Source: Vitellaria paradoxa
Lineage: Eukaryota > Streptophyta > Magnoliopsida > Ericales > Sapotaceae
DNA: 64,000 nt
Assembly: GCA_019916065.1 (NCBI GenBank)
Contig: CM034240.1
Location: 38,677,389-38,741,388, forward strand
Reading direction: 5' to 3'
Position 1 is the stretch's first letter. Every line of letters starts with the position of its first letter. Below the pieces are notes generated by a model. It worked only from the letters and a program-made list of their open reading frames with translations, searched no databases and was not told the DNA's origin. The position numbers and the translations under genes are program-made. Below are positions 49,001-60,361 of the stretch, piece after piece.

Positions 49001-51675
49001 TTGCAAAATTCTGAAGAAAACTGGATATTTGACAGACATTCACCAGATTGAAGGTTTAGCAGTAGGAGTGCATATGAATACTTAAGGAAAGTTGGCTTGT
49101 AAGTGACCTAAGTATAAAACAACAATTAGGAGCATTGCAACAAGAAAAAAGCTCACCTAAGATCAGATTTTGGATAAATGAAATTGTTTCCTTCATTTGA
49201 GAAATTGGGGAACTTTATTTTGGCTCTGTTTTTGTTCTAAGGTTCCAATTAGGCTTCTTATCATATTATTTTCTAGCTGCCTATTTTGTTGTGATATATA
49301 TATGTATCTATATCTTAGTTCTCAAAAAGTATAATTGATAGTCATTTATGCACGCAAGTGAGGATGTAGACATGCAGTGGTCTCAGTGCGATCTCTTTAA
49401 TTGTACATGTAGTTCTGTTTGGTTACTACTTGTGTAGCTGAGCAGACTTTTATCTTTTGGGTAATTTCCTGTTTGTTTTGTTTCATCAAGAGAGAAGAGA
49501 AATTAGTATGGAAAAGGACCACCCAAAAAAGTGAGCAGAACAGTTAAATTTTATATCTCTATTACACTGAGTTGAGGATTCATGTGGACGTCAAGGAACA
49601 GAATTTCATGTAGACGACGTAAACTAGTTTGTGACTAAGGCTTTGTTGAGTTGAGTTGTTGACTGAGTTGCTAACATAATGAAGAAAAAATCAGCAAAAA
49701 ATTAAGCGTTGTATATACACGCAGCTGAAATGCTTGTAGGGGTGCCACATCTTGTATTGGTGGGCTTGAAAGTAAGTTTTTGATTAACTTTCTTCCTGTT
49801 TTTAGTCTCGTGTCTCCTAGTGATCGAAGAAATGATATAAAAGGAGAATTTCTATAAATTTTTCCTTTTCATCTTCTCTTTATCCCTAGCAAAAACTTCC
49901 CGGGCTTACTGGTGGAATTTGTGACCTTACTTGCCCCCTCCTATATATTCAGGTTGGTTGGTGGGTGGGCTGTTCAAAGGATTCTGATGATCCCTTCGGC
50001 AGGTTAATACGTATAACTCCTGGTGTGGGCAGATTAGTTGGCAGTAGTTATAGTCCAAGGTACTATTACAAACACAATAAGTCATCGTTTTGATTGATCT
50101 CTAAGCTGTCACAAATACTAATGAAAGTTTATTGCAGACAATTGGTCACTGCATCCCATGGAACTCCCCTATTTGAAATTTTTGTGGTCAAAGATGCTGA
50201 TGAGACATACCACATGCAGGTGATGCACAAAGGCTTATTTATATATTATTTTCTTGCTCCAAAATAGAAAACCATGAATTATTTGGCTTATTCATGCTTG
50301 GTTTATGTTGAAATTTTAGACTGGCCTGGTGGGATTGTCCAGTAGTTATCTATACTATTTGGCCTACACATCCCCAGTTTTGCACGGCAAGTCAATTTAG
50401 GTTTATTCATTGAATGTAGATTTTGACTGGCTCTTTTGCTAAAGACAGGCAGTTCAATGCACAAGGCTCCAACCACTGCGGATCACATTTATAGCATAAA
50501 TATACCAAGTGTTAGCAGTGAACCAGATGATTCAATATAGTGAAATTTCTGCTTGCATTTGGAATCAAAATTGCTAAGCAGGCCCAACCCTGATATGAAT
50601 CTCATATGTTTATCCTCAGTCCCCATCCTAAAGCTGTAGTTTATTAATCTGAGAATGGTAAGACTAAGTAGGAAAAAGAGAGAAAAATCTGAAGTTTGTA
50701 ACTTCCTACGTATAACTGCCCCCCCCCCCTTTTTTTTAATTTGTAATGCAGTAAATAGGAACATTTTATCGATAATCAGTAAAACTGTTGTTTGCATTTA
50801 TGGCAAAGATAATAATATAAGCACTCCCTATGTCTTATTATAGGACATTCGTTTGAGGGCAAAAGCAATGTTGCTCTTTTTAACTTTCATGTTGTGCTGT
50901 GAGCTCTTATTTTCTTGAGGCTTTTCATATATGTACTATGTTGTACTTCCATACTGCTTACATGCATGCATTAGTATGTTGAGTTTAAAGTGGTCTGCCT
51001 ATGCTTGGAGGTGATATATACTTCCTGTTCCTGGTTCTGAAGTTCACAGGTTTATTTTCAGAACTTATAGTTATTTAATAGTGGTCTGTGTTGATAATGT
51101 TGTTACATGGTATCACATTCTGTTGTTGTATCTTCTGCATCATATGTTTTGGATGTTTCTGGAGTTATGAATCTTTAGAAAGTCAGGCATTTTAGTAGTG
51201 GTGGACATGAGCTGATCTTTTTTAGAGCTGTGTGAGCTTGGCTCGAGCTCAGTTCGTGATCAAAACAAGCTCGAGTCAAGCTCAATTTTTGATTCGTTTA
51301 GAATCGAGTTCGAGCTCAAGCTTAGAAAAGCTTGGCTTAATAGCTCGTGAGTCAGCTCGATAGAATAATAGATATATTCTATTATATTTTTTATAATATT
51401 TTATTTGTTATATTTTAGACCAAAATGATATCGTTTTGGTTTAATTGAGCTATTTGTAAGCTGATCTCGAGCCTAAATTTTTCTTTATCAAACCGAACTC
51501 GAGCCTATCTAAACGTTCAAGTCGAGCTTGAGCCCAGTCTAAATAGTTCGAGCCAAGTCGAGCCTCGAATAAGTTGAAGCTCGACTCCACTTGTTTCCAC
51601 CTCTACATTCTAGTTCTGATTATATGAGGAGTTAAAAGTGTTTCTGGGAATGCACAGACTTTTAAATTACCTCCC

Positions 51676-51740
<65 letters not shown>

Positions 51741-54700
51741 CAGCACACATGCACATACATCTCTGTGATGCCGATTCACTGCCATCATCCAACGCCCTTG
51801 CAGCGTGCTCATTCACCGACACCATTGCAGTCTGTGAAACATTACAATTGTCAGTGGCAATCCTCTTTCTTTATATTGGTATTCTATACTGTCTGGCAGT
51901 CTTGCTCATTTGTAAAATCAGAGGCATGCAAAAAAACTGCAAGTTGATGAAAACAATTTATGTGAGGCATAGGTTGTAATTTAGCAGCCTGTAATGGACA
52001 ACAAAGTGATGAGATCAGTGGTGAGGTTTATTAGAAATGGTGGTTGGAGGACCTACTAGCAGAGAACTATGATGCTAAAAGGTGCCAATGAGGGCAATTT
52101 TGTGGTCAAAATTATTGGTAAATGGACTTCAATCACTTGAGTACCTTCCAAATCCATTTATTGCCTGATTGCCCTATGATTTAATTGCAAAGAGATACTT
52201 GAAAGCAATGGTAAGAAACCAACTTTAGTATCAACTTTCAACAGCATTGGCTGCTTTCTCTCATACAGCCATCTTGGGTTAAACCTCAGAAGATAAACCA
52301 ATAAAAGTTAGTGGGAAATTAATTTTTGTCTTTGTTTTACCTTTATTTCTGTCACTAAATAATGTCTTTGAATGGAGGCGGTTGTCCTCAGGTTTGTCTG
52401 GTCCAGTTATACACAAACTGCTGATATCATGTCTTTGTTGGCAGGTAGTATTCTTAAAACGGGCCAAAGGAAGTTCAAAAAATTCTACAAGCTCATCATC
52501 TAATTTTAAACCTACAAAAGGGACATCTACCTCCGAGATAGAGGATGCATCAGTAGTTGACACTAAGCCAAATGAATCTAAAGTAGAGAAAAGTGAGGAC
52601 AAAAGCATAAATATTGAGGGAGCAACTGAGGAAGGGATAACAAGTGTGATAAATTTTCTAAAAGAAAAAATTCCGGAATTGAAACTAAAAGTGATGAAAA
52701 TTAATGTCAGTGAAGAAGTCACAGGGGATGCTGATGCTGTGAAGCAGTTGATGCAAGAAGATGATGATAATAGAAATCCTGGTGAAGATTCTGATGACGA
52801 AGCCAGTAATTTGGATGATATTCAGCCTGACCGGGCAACTGTGGGAGAGGGTAATGAAACTGCAGAAGACGGAAGTAATTTAGATACTAAGGTTTTTATT
52901 GGAGGGATTCTACATAATGAAGATACTTCTACTAAGGATGAGTGTGTGCGCCTGCCAGCTGAAATTAAAGATATGGAGAGAGATTCTTTTGTGCTTCATG
53001 TTCCTGCAAGAAGCCAAGATCATGATGATGAAGAAAGTATGGTGTCAAAGGTTAAAGTGGCTACTATAGCAGCTAAAGGTGTTTCTGAGCTGATGCCTCC
53101 GGATGTTGCCAAGGCATTTTGGGGTACTGATAAGATGTCTTCCAAGGTGAGTTTTTCATTGAATTGGGACTTGTTTGTCTGTGCATATTGAATTTTTTCA
53201 TTTTGAATTTAATTGTATTAAATCTTATAATTTGTGGATGATGTAATTCAATTTTTTAAGCATCAAATAGAACAGGATTGGAACTCTCAATATATTATTA
53301 TGGGTAAATTAGACTTACCTCTACTCAACATTTGGGTAATTACACTTACCACCTCTCAATATTTAAAATTTACACTTTCCTCCCTTATTTTGAAAATATG
53401 TTAACCCACCACCCCCTTATGTTAGTCTAGCCCTAACTCTGTTAAAATATTTTTTGTCAAGACAAATTTACCCTTGACTTAATTAATCACAACAAAACTA
53501 TCTTGTCTCAGATCTCACGGATTAGCTCCTCATCTCTCGTTCTCCAATTCAAACCTTGAAAAATACAGAGAGATAGACAAACATGGCATTAGATGCCTCA
53601 TGTGAGATGAAGAAGAAGACCATCAAGCTTGCTTTCCAAGCTTGGAAGTAGATGATTCTCTCCAATCCCCTGAATCTCACTATAAATTAGGTTGGATTGA
53701 TAAATGCAACTATACCAGCATGTTCTGCACTCTGGCATTGGATACCTGCTCGATTATTACCATTGCCAGCATCGACCTCAACCATAGCGAAATTACCGGG
53801 TAGCTCCCGAAGGAGCTCCAACTGGGTTGGGAAATTTGGTGTTGCTGTGATGGGTTTGAAGAATTAGGTGTCCTAGGTGAAAAGGTTGGTGAAGGTTTCA
53901 ATTTCTATCGAGTGAGATGAATATGCAAGAAAAGAGTTGGAAAAAGAAGGGTTCAAAGGTGGGTGAGAAATTTGTTGTTGCTATTAAAGCATCTAAGAAA
54001 ATGCCAAGAACCGGATTGATTTGGGCTTTAACTCATGTTGTTCAACGCATGATCTAGAAGTCTAGTGATTTAACAAAGTATACATCTGTACACATATGTA
54101 CACATATATACTAGCGTTGACTCGTGCAATGCATGGAATTATGTAATAATTTTTTATTGACAAAAATAAACTTTTAAATATATTATGGCTCCATTTGGTT
54201 TGCAAACAAACTCCAAAAAACTCTATAAATCTCTGTTAACTTTATATCACATCAACTTTTTTCTTTCATTGCACGCATTACGAACCTCAATTTATCTCAA
54301 TTTACCTCAATTTATCTCACTTTATCTTACTCCAAACTCACCCTATAATTATTTTAATAAAGTTGTATAATTTGAAATGATAGTTATTGAGTTATTTTTT
54401 TATATTTATATTTTTTATTTATGTTAATTTTAATAAGTAGATAGAGTTTATTAAAATCACGTTTTTATATATGTAATAAAAATTTATATTTTATCAAAAT
54501 CTCAATCTGACTTAATTCTAAAAATCCAATTTGGCTCTAGAATATATATTAAATCTCAAACTTACTAAATCGAGTTGATCTTTTTTTATTTTAAAACGTT
54601 TGTCAAATTTTTAATATACAGTTCTATTTTTTTATTTATTGACTTGAATTAAAAATATTATTAAAATAAATTTTCAACCTAATTATTAACATGACATTTA

Positions 54701-57024
54701 AATTTTTATAAAAACAACTACTCCTAAACCTAATTAATATCTAGGTATTTTTGTTAATATTAACGTTTAGGCTTTTTTTGTGCTTTTAAATTTAAAATAT
54801 ATTAATTTTTTTAAATTTAAGTAATATTTGATAATTTCTAATCCCTTTCCTAAATTAATATTTAGATACAAATTTTATAACTATAACAAAATAATAAACA
54901 AATGGGTCCAACTATAATGGATCAATAAGCAAATAGGTATATTTCATGAATTCATGAGCTTTCACATTAATTAAGGTTATTTGTCACAATCCTGGTGGCT
55001 TTATACAAAAAAAAAAAAAAAGTAAAGTTCTGTTTATCTACCGATGTGGGACAAAAAGAAGTCAATTCTTTGTGAATGAATGAGAAGAGAGTATTTAGCG
55101 AATGGAGAGCATTGGAGCATGCCACGTAGGATTAGGATGAAGGAGAAAATGAGAGAGAAAGCATGCCACGTAGGATTGGGATGAAGGAGAAGAGGAGAGA
55201 GAAAAACATTCTTTTATAGATATGTTATTAGTTGAGTTTTCTTTTATTTGATGTTGTTAAGAAAGAAATGGATAAGTGGGTATTAGGGTTTGGTTTGATA
55301 AGGTATACGTACACAGATGTAAGTGAGAGAGGGTTTTTGAGAGTGAGTCCTTCAATTGATTCAATCTTGTGGTTCTAGTGGGATAGTAGGCAATTAATGA
55401 CATATGAATGGGACTGTTGATTTGATCCAGAGACAAACTTTGAAAGTTCTGAGATGGGAACGTGTTGGTTTGGATGATTTCTCTCTAGATGATTTCAATT
55501 ATAAAGGATAAATTTGGTAGAGTGTTTCAACTTAATGACTGATGTAATCACTTTTCATTCAAACCCTACTAGCAGACCAACGAAGGGGGTGCTAACATTT
55601 CAAAATAAGGGAGATGCGTGTAAATTTCAAATGTCGGGGGATGGTAAGTTCAGTTATCTAAATGTTGAGGCGAGATAGGTGTAATTTACCGTATTATAAA
55701 AGAAGGGAATAATTACACTTTATCCCATGGGTTTGGCCAAAAACATATATTCCCTCTAGTTTAAAAGTCAAGACATAATCACCTTGTGAATTTGGTTAAG
55801 GTGCAAAATTGATATAATCTGCCAAATTTAACTGGATTGGTGTCTCATATGTCAAAATTAGTTGGAGAAAAAGATCTATATGAAAATGGATAGATAAAAG
55901 TACATTTTTTCTCATGTTTTATGTTTTAAAGAGACTTAATATAAAATTCATAGAAAAATTTGCCTTTATTTTTCTTAACATTGTTTTTTGCACAATCACA
56001 TTTGAGCCCTTCATGTCACGCATGATACATCCCAATTAAATTTAGCAAATCCCATCAATTTTGCACTTTTAATCCAAATCATGAGGAGGTTATGTCTTGA
56101 ATTTTAAACTAGAGGTGGATGATGTGTTTTTTTGGTTTAACCCCAAGGGAGTAAAGTGTTAAAAGAAATTAAAAAAAAAAATACAAGTTGTCATAAAGCT
56201 AGGAAAATTCATTTTAGATAGATTCTCTCTCTCTCTTTCTCTCTCTAGCCAAACACATCTAATTATCTAATTTGCAAATGAATTAATTTTAATTCGTCGT
56301 ATTCATATTGCTTGGATATACAAATGGGCTCTTGGTGTAGGAAATGGAACTTGGAAAGGCAGTCTGATCCAGTGATGCAATATTTGCCCTTTTTTATTTT
56401 TATTTTTACCAATGACCTCTTAAATTGGATATACGTGTAAAAAAGGAATGACCTTGAAGCATAATGGACCTGGTTTTCATTTCTGTTTTGTTTGAAAGTG
56501 GACAAATCCTTCTTATATGCCATTTCTTTTTCACTTGTCATGTAGGATTATATATTCAAGTTATTCAACTAATCTTTGGTCAAAATCTAGGTTTCAAATT
56601 TTAGTTTCAGCATAACTTGCATGATTACAACTTGTTTTCACATCAGAAGAGAATGCTTAAATTTCATTGCAACTTGTTTTTACATCAGAAGAGAATACTT
56701 AAATTTCATGTAGCAGTGAAAATCAAAAGTTTTGTTCAGGGAAAGTTCACATGATAATTGTTGGAACTTTGAAAAATGTGTGGATGGTTTGAAACCTGTC
56801 CCTCTTCTTTTGTCTAATTTCTGGTTGCTTTTTGGTGGCGAAGTTAGAATACCTTTGGCAACACTAATTTAATAGCTGTGATTGTCACAGGTTTCTAGAA
56901 ATGTGCGTGAAATCATTAAACTTGCTGTTAGTCAGGCTCAGAAGCGGGATAGGTTATCTGAGTACACAACTTTTAGTCGAATTAGCACTTCTGAAGGTGA
57001 CTTAGATCCTTTCAGTGGTGAGCT

Positions 57025-57099
<75 letters not shown>

Positions 57100-58293
57100 G
57101 CACGCGCGCGCATGCAAGCACGCACGAACGCAAATTTCAAGCGATAATATTATCTTTATATACAAAATATGCTGGTTGGATTATAGGCCTATATGTTGGT
57201 GCATTTGGCCCTTACGGTACTGAGGTAGTTCAGTTGAGGCGTAAATATGGTAGCTGGAATAGGAAAGACGAGGATGACAAATCTTCGGATGTTGAGTTCT
57301 TTGAGTATGTTGAGGCAGTAAAGCTAACAGGAGACCTAAATGTTCCTGCTGGCCAGGTACGTGGCTTTTACTCTTTTCCCATATATTTATATATATTTGA
57401 TAGGTACTTTCGCGTGTTTGTGTTTGCTTTGTATATTGTGTGCTTTCACATGTTTGGTTCACACGCATGTGATGGAAATTCCAAACTATTTGACGGGGTG
57501 ATGATGCAACACTCTGATGGTGTCTTATTGCTCCTAATTCTACTGTGGCGACTTTTCCTTTTCTCAAATATATAGCTCGAGGAAAAATGCAATGTCACTG
57601 ACTGATGAAACTTCATGTTCTTCAGGTTACCTTTCGTGCAAAAATTGGAAAAGGAAACCGTGCCCGCAGTCGGGGATTGTATCCAGATGAATTAGGAGTG
57701 GTAATAATTACGTGGCATTTACATATACCCTTCTCTCTCCTTCTGAGGCACACGTGTTACTTATTAATTTTCTGAGATGAAACGTGTTAGTTTGTGGTAC
57801 CCCTTGCCAAATAACATCCTAAAATGTAGAGAAAGTGCTTCATAATGGGTGCTGGAGCTGCTAGATCATAGATTTTTGAATTCAAATGTGTTGAATCAAC
57901 AACATCATCTTGTTGGGTGTTTCCAGTATTGGATCATTTGGATTTCAGATGTGAAACTGAATCTCAGAGCATTTTGTTTTTCCCTAGGTCGCTAGCTATA
58001 AAGGTCAAGGAAGGATAGCAGAATTTGGGTTCCAAAATCCAAAGTGGGTTGAAGGTGAACTCCTCCAATTCAATGGCAAGGTAATGTATTTTGAGAACCT
58101 TGATGCATGAAACCTTCCTCTTGATTCTGACATGAGATTTTGAAGTAATTAATTAATTATATATATATATTTTAACTGTGGTTTCATGTAGGGCATGGGA
58201 CCATATATGAAAGGAGCGGATCTTGGTTTCCTTTATGTTATACCTGAGCAGAGTTTTCTAGTGCTCTTCAACCGCTTGAAACTACCAGACTGA
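46001..58293 (+). CDS. EX2: EXECUTER 2-like chloroplast singlet-oxygen signalling protein
   Basis: Eleven coding exons: 46001-46330, 47414-47530, 47631-47696, 49953-50059, 50138-50219, 52445-53146, 56891-57017, 57187-57356, 57626-57700, 57988-58080, 58192-58293, giving 656 aa with consistent phases. Order: a Ser-rich plastid transit peptide (about residues 1-70), [17 protein letters not shown], a UVR-type motif (111-150, [20 protein letters not shown]), [20 protein letters not shown], an acidic variable middle (about 250-420), and the C-terminal EXECUTER domain (about 469-656: [65 protein letters not shown]). EX1 and EX2 relay singlet-oxygen stress from thylakoids to the nucleus. The DWDWNRW and FSEIE region points to EX2 rather than EX1. 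Trp534 (YGSW) and Trp612 (KWVEG) are present. The Met at 46001 is chosen because it opens the MAVANVW N-terminus. Introns 3, 5 and 6 are 2.2-3.7 kb and carry insertions. Confidence 0.92.
46063..46083 (+). repeat. (TTC)n coding microsatellite, poly-Ser in the EX2 transit peptide
   Basis: A trinucleotide run encodes eight consecutive serines near residue 21-29. Length changes here would stay in frame. Confidence 0.75.
47990..48650 (-). pseudogene. Degenerate L1-type LINE 3' fragment in EX2 intron 3
   Basis: On the minus strand, 48596-48273 reads a zf-RVT-like remnant: [54 protein letters not shown]. The C-x-C ... ESIDYL-F-C pattern is that of LINE ORF2 C-termini. The spacing has been damaged. 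A possible 3' tail (AATATATCATCATTT on the minus strand) lies near 48000. Confidence 0.7.
48228..48292. repeat. 34-bp tandem duplication
   Basis: ATAGAATGGAATAATCATTC plus AA(A/T)CCTTCCTTCT occurs twice in a row, at the edge of the LINE remnant. Confidence 0.75.
51196..51605. mobile_element. hAT-type MITE in EX2 intron 5, 410 bp
   Basis: Terminal repeats TAGTGGTGGACA and (reverse complement) TAGAGGTGGAAA. Flanks CATTTTAG (51188-51195) and CATTCTAG (51606-51613) are an 8-bp target duplication with one change. The interior has many GCTCGAG, AGCTCGA and TCGAGC words in both arms, forming a foldback around an AT-rich centre. No coding sequence. Confidence 0.82.
51675..51736. repeat. (CT)n-(CA)n microsatellite
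   Basis: A CT run passes directly into a CA run, in EX2 intron 5. Confidence 0.9.
53620..53825 (+). pseudogene. Leucine-rich-repeat extensin (LRX/PEX) gene fragment, broken
   Basis: Plus-strand reading gives [10 protein letters not shown], stop, [12 protein letters not shown], stop, VG, then after a one-base shift [32 protein letters not shown], stop, [15 protein letters not shown] cell-wall proteins have in this order an ALQAWK helix, DPFN-T-NWVG, C-Y-GVFC-ALD, VA-IDLNH-DIAG-LP-ELG, just before their LRRs. The order and spacing match. Two or three stops and a frameshift show that it is not functional. It sits inside the long-TIR element, so it is read as captured host sequence. Confidence 0.7.
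54187..54343. mobile_element. Tourist-like MITE, 157 bp, TAT target duplication
   Basis: Ends GGCTCCATTTGG and CCAAACTCACCC are inverted repeats. TAT flanks both (54184-54186 and 54344-54346). Family signature TTTCATTGCACGCATTACGA inside. Nested in the long-TIR element. Confidence 0.7.
55106..55200. repeat. ~47-bp tandem duplication
   Basis: GCATGCCACGTAGGATT(A/G)GG plus ATGAAGGAGAA occurs twice, within the long-TIR element. Confidence 0.7.
55705..56158. mobile_element. Second long-TIR foldback element, ~450 bp, EX2 intron 6
   Basis: The left arm (ACACTTTATCCCATGGGTTT, CCCTCTAGTTTAAAAGTCAA, GACATAATCACC) pairs with the right arm (GGTTATGTCTTGAATTTTAA, ACTAGAGGTGGATGATGTG, CCAAGGGAGTAAAGTG), about 120 bp each. 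Flanks ATAAAAGAA and TTAAAAGAA agree at 8 of 9, but the left terminus then has ten bases without a partner. It lies directly against the right end of the 2.4-kb element. Confidence 0.65.
56637..56735. repeat. ~52-bp tandem duplication near the EX2 exon 7 acceptor
   Basis: CAACTTGTTTTCACATCAGA and AGAGAATGCTTAAATTTCAT recur about 48 bp on with two changes, 150-250 bp upstream of exon 7. Confidence 0.65.
57031..57125. repeat. (CT)n-(CA)n-(CG-rich) microsatellite in EX2 intron 7
   Basis: The run starts 14 bp after the exon 7 donor and fills much of this 169-bp intron, ending in CGCACGCGCGCGC. Confidence 0.9.
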
Positions 58294-58640
58294 ATTGCCA
58301 AATGCATAATCGAATGATCCGAGACCCCTTGCATATGGTGTGACTTCCAGCAGGGAGAATATTTCTTGTTTTTTTCTACCAGAGGAGGTGGTTTCATCCC
58401 ACAATGTAACTAGCATTCTTGCCCTTCTTTTGTTTTGTTGTTTTGTGTTTAGTGTTTTTTTTTTTTTAAATATTTATATAACCCTTGCTATACCTTCCAC
58501 TGAAATGTTCTCTGAAAGATTTTGACTGAAAATAAGGATGGAAAAAATTAAAAAAAAAAAAAGAGGAAAAAAATCGAAGACTTTCTTTTCTTGATGCATT
58601 TGTGCTTTTCCAGCAGAAGGTCAATTCTCTCAAGTTCCCC
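58294..58640 (+). other. EX2 3' UTR and flank
   Basis: Follows the TGA at 58291-58293. Sequence is T-rich. The poly(A) site is not determined. AATAAGG at 58534 is a weak near-upstream-element candidate. Confidence 0.4.
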
Positions 58641-58650
58641 CCACGCGGGG

Positions 58651-58681
58651 TTTTTTTTTTTTTTGGGGGGGGGGGGGGGGG
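58651..58681 (+). repeat. Poly(T)-poly(G) tract downstream of EX2
   Basis: T14 followed directly by G17, almost the same composition as the tract at 240-273. Confidence 0.85.
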
Positions 58682-60350
58682 TTGCGTACAGACAGGGAGT
58701 GAGAGAGAGGGTTTTAGTGCATCAACTATAATGTTTCTTGTGGGGTTCTCCAAGTTTTTGATTTTTTTTATCAGCCCCTTTGCCTGTGATCAATATTTAT
58801 GGTCTATGAGCCATTGCTTACCTTGTTCAAAATTTAAATGATAGATGATGCACAGACTTTTGACCCTGCAATCTCAGCTCTGTTGGGTAGTATTCCTTGT
58901 ATGCATAATAGGGAGATTTATGATAGGAATCTGTATTGAGGGTGGTGGGCAGCAGGATACTCTTGATCAGATGAACTTGAGACTAGTGATATAGATTCTT
59001 GTGCATTATGTACCAGGACATGACACTGCAACTGTGATGCTAACAGTGGATATACAACAAAAATTTTAAAAGAAGCCAAATTCTGGAATGAGAAAAGTAG
59101 GGAAAGCAACATTACCTGTTGTTCCACTAAGTATCTTTGCCTTTTCTGCTTGTCATTTTGGCATTGAAGGCTATTGATATTGTGCACAACGTCGTTGTCC
59201 TTTGATGACGTAGAAAGCAAAAGCTTTGGAGGTTACTTTTTTACTATTGAACCATTCAAGATTGAAAAGCAATTCATGCTGGGCAGAGAAAGGGGAATAG
59301 AGGATAAGGAATGGGATGCTTTTCTTCTTTCTTTTTTGGGTTATTACTTGGGAGCACTGGACATTTGGATGCTAGACAGAAAGACGTGGCCCATGTGAGT
59401 AAAGTGTGAATACTCGGTTGTAGGTTCTTCGGAGATAATGTTATTTTGTCAGAAAAGTTTTACTAAAATAAATTGTTGAACGACATGGAGACTTACGTAT
59501 CATTTAAATGAAAACATCCACTAAGGTTTAATTCGGAAAGAAAAAAAAAAGTTAGTTTTTTTTTTTTATCATTATATCGTTTGTGAAGAGAAAAAGTTAG
59601 TTTTTTAGTAGTTAGTTTTTTATGTTTTTTAGTTAATTTAACATTTTTGCCATTCATGCTTAAAAGAGGTTTAAAATATAATTAGGTAAATTTGATCATT
59701 TTAAAAAAGTCAAAAAGTTGGATAGTCAAAAGTTTTTAGGTTTCCCAAACGGAGCTTAAGATGCATTTTGGTTACAAAATTGTGATTTGCACATTGCTGC
59801 CTATGTTGGGTAAATTCTTGCGACGTGAAAACGATTTTCTTGTTTGAAAGGTGCCCAAGATATTTGTTTTCCGCATTTGTATGAGCAAGAAATTTGATGA
59901 GCTGGAGGAATTTGTTTGGTTGGAAGAAAAAGAAAAAGGTTGAAAGAAAGAAATTGTGCCTTTATTTTGCTTGACTTAAAGACAATCTCCGAAGAAACCT
60001 AAAAATCACCCGAGAGTTGATCATTAAGTCTTCAATGATTAATAGTGGTGTTTTATGATTCTTGCTTCCTTGGGTTGTCATGAACATCACCAAATCAACA
60101 CACCCTTACTAACTAAGTATAATGATTTGTTTGGATCACAATTTATTGGGAGAGAAGAAAAAAGAACGGTGAAATGGAAAAGGAAAATTAAAGCCTTAAT
60201 TAGTTGAATTTGACTTCACTATGAATACATTTTTAGACTTTTTACGTTATCAATCTAACTAACAAGTTCAAGTTGAAACTTAGACAATTTACAATTTAAT
60301 TTTATTTGTCTCCTTTACCATTTTACTTAACTCATTTCACTTCTTAAATG
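58682..60350. other. Intergenic region, no gene seen
   Basis: Less AT-rich up to 59400. Open frames at 58918-59220 (minus) and 59174-59398 (plus) have no similarity I recognise. A possible worn Tourist-like element with ends GGTTTAATTCGG and CCCAAACGGAGC lies at about 59526-59757. Confidence 0.45.
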
Positions 60351-60361
60351 ATTAGTTTTTA

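Larger units (their letters stand above)
53302..55691. mobile_element. Long-TIR (Mutator-like) element carrying an LRX gene fragment, EX2 intron 6
   Basis: About 120 bp at the left (53302-53420: GGGTAAATTAGACTTACC, CTCAACATTTGGGTAATTAC, CCCTTATTTTGAAAATATG) is mirrored at the right (55575-55691: CATTTCAAAATAAGGGAGAT, GTTATCTAAATGTTGAGGCG, GTGTAATTTACCG). Flanks TATTATTAT and TATTATAAA agree at 7 of 9 bases, which would fit the 9-bp target duplication of Mutator-like elements. No transposase was recognised. The interior holds a broken copy of part of a leucine-rich-repeat extensin gene (53620-53825) and a Tourist-like MITE (54187-54343). Confidence 0.7.

Noticed and set aside
52279..52722. 147-codon minus-strand frame
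   Set aside because: Antisense shadow of the Ser/Glu/Asp-rich EX2 exon 6.
46001..58293. EX1 rather than EX2 as the identity
   Set aside because: The DWDWNRW-RHFSEIE-ESFAS-LKFQLEDA stretch and the C-terminal [11 protein letters not shown] fit EX2 as I recall it better; EX1 remains possible without an alignment.
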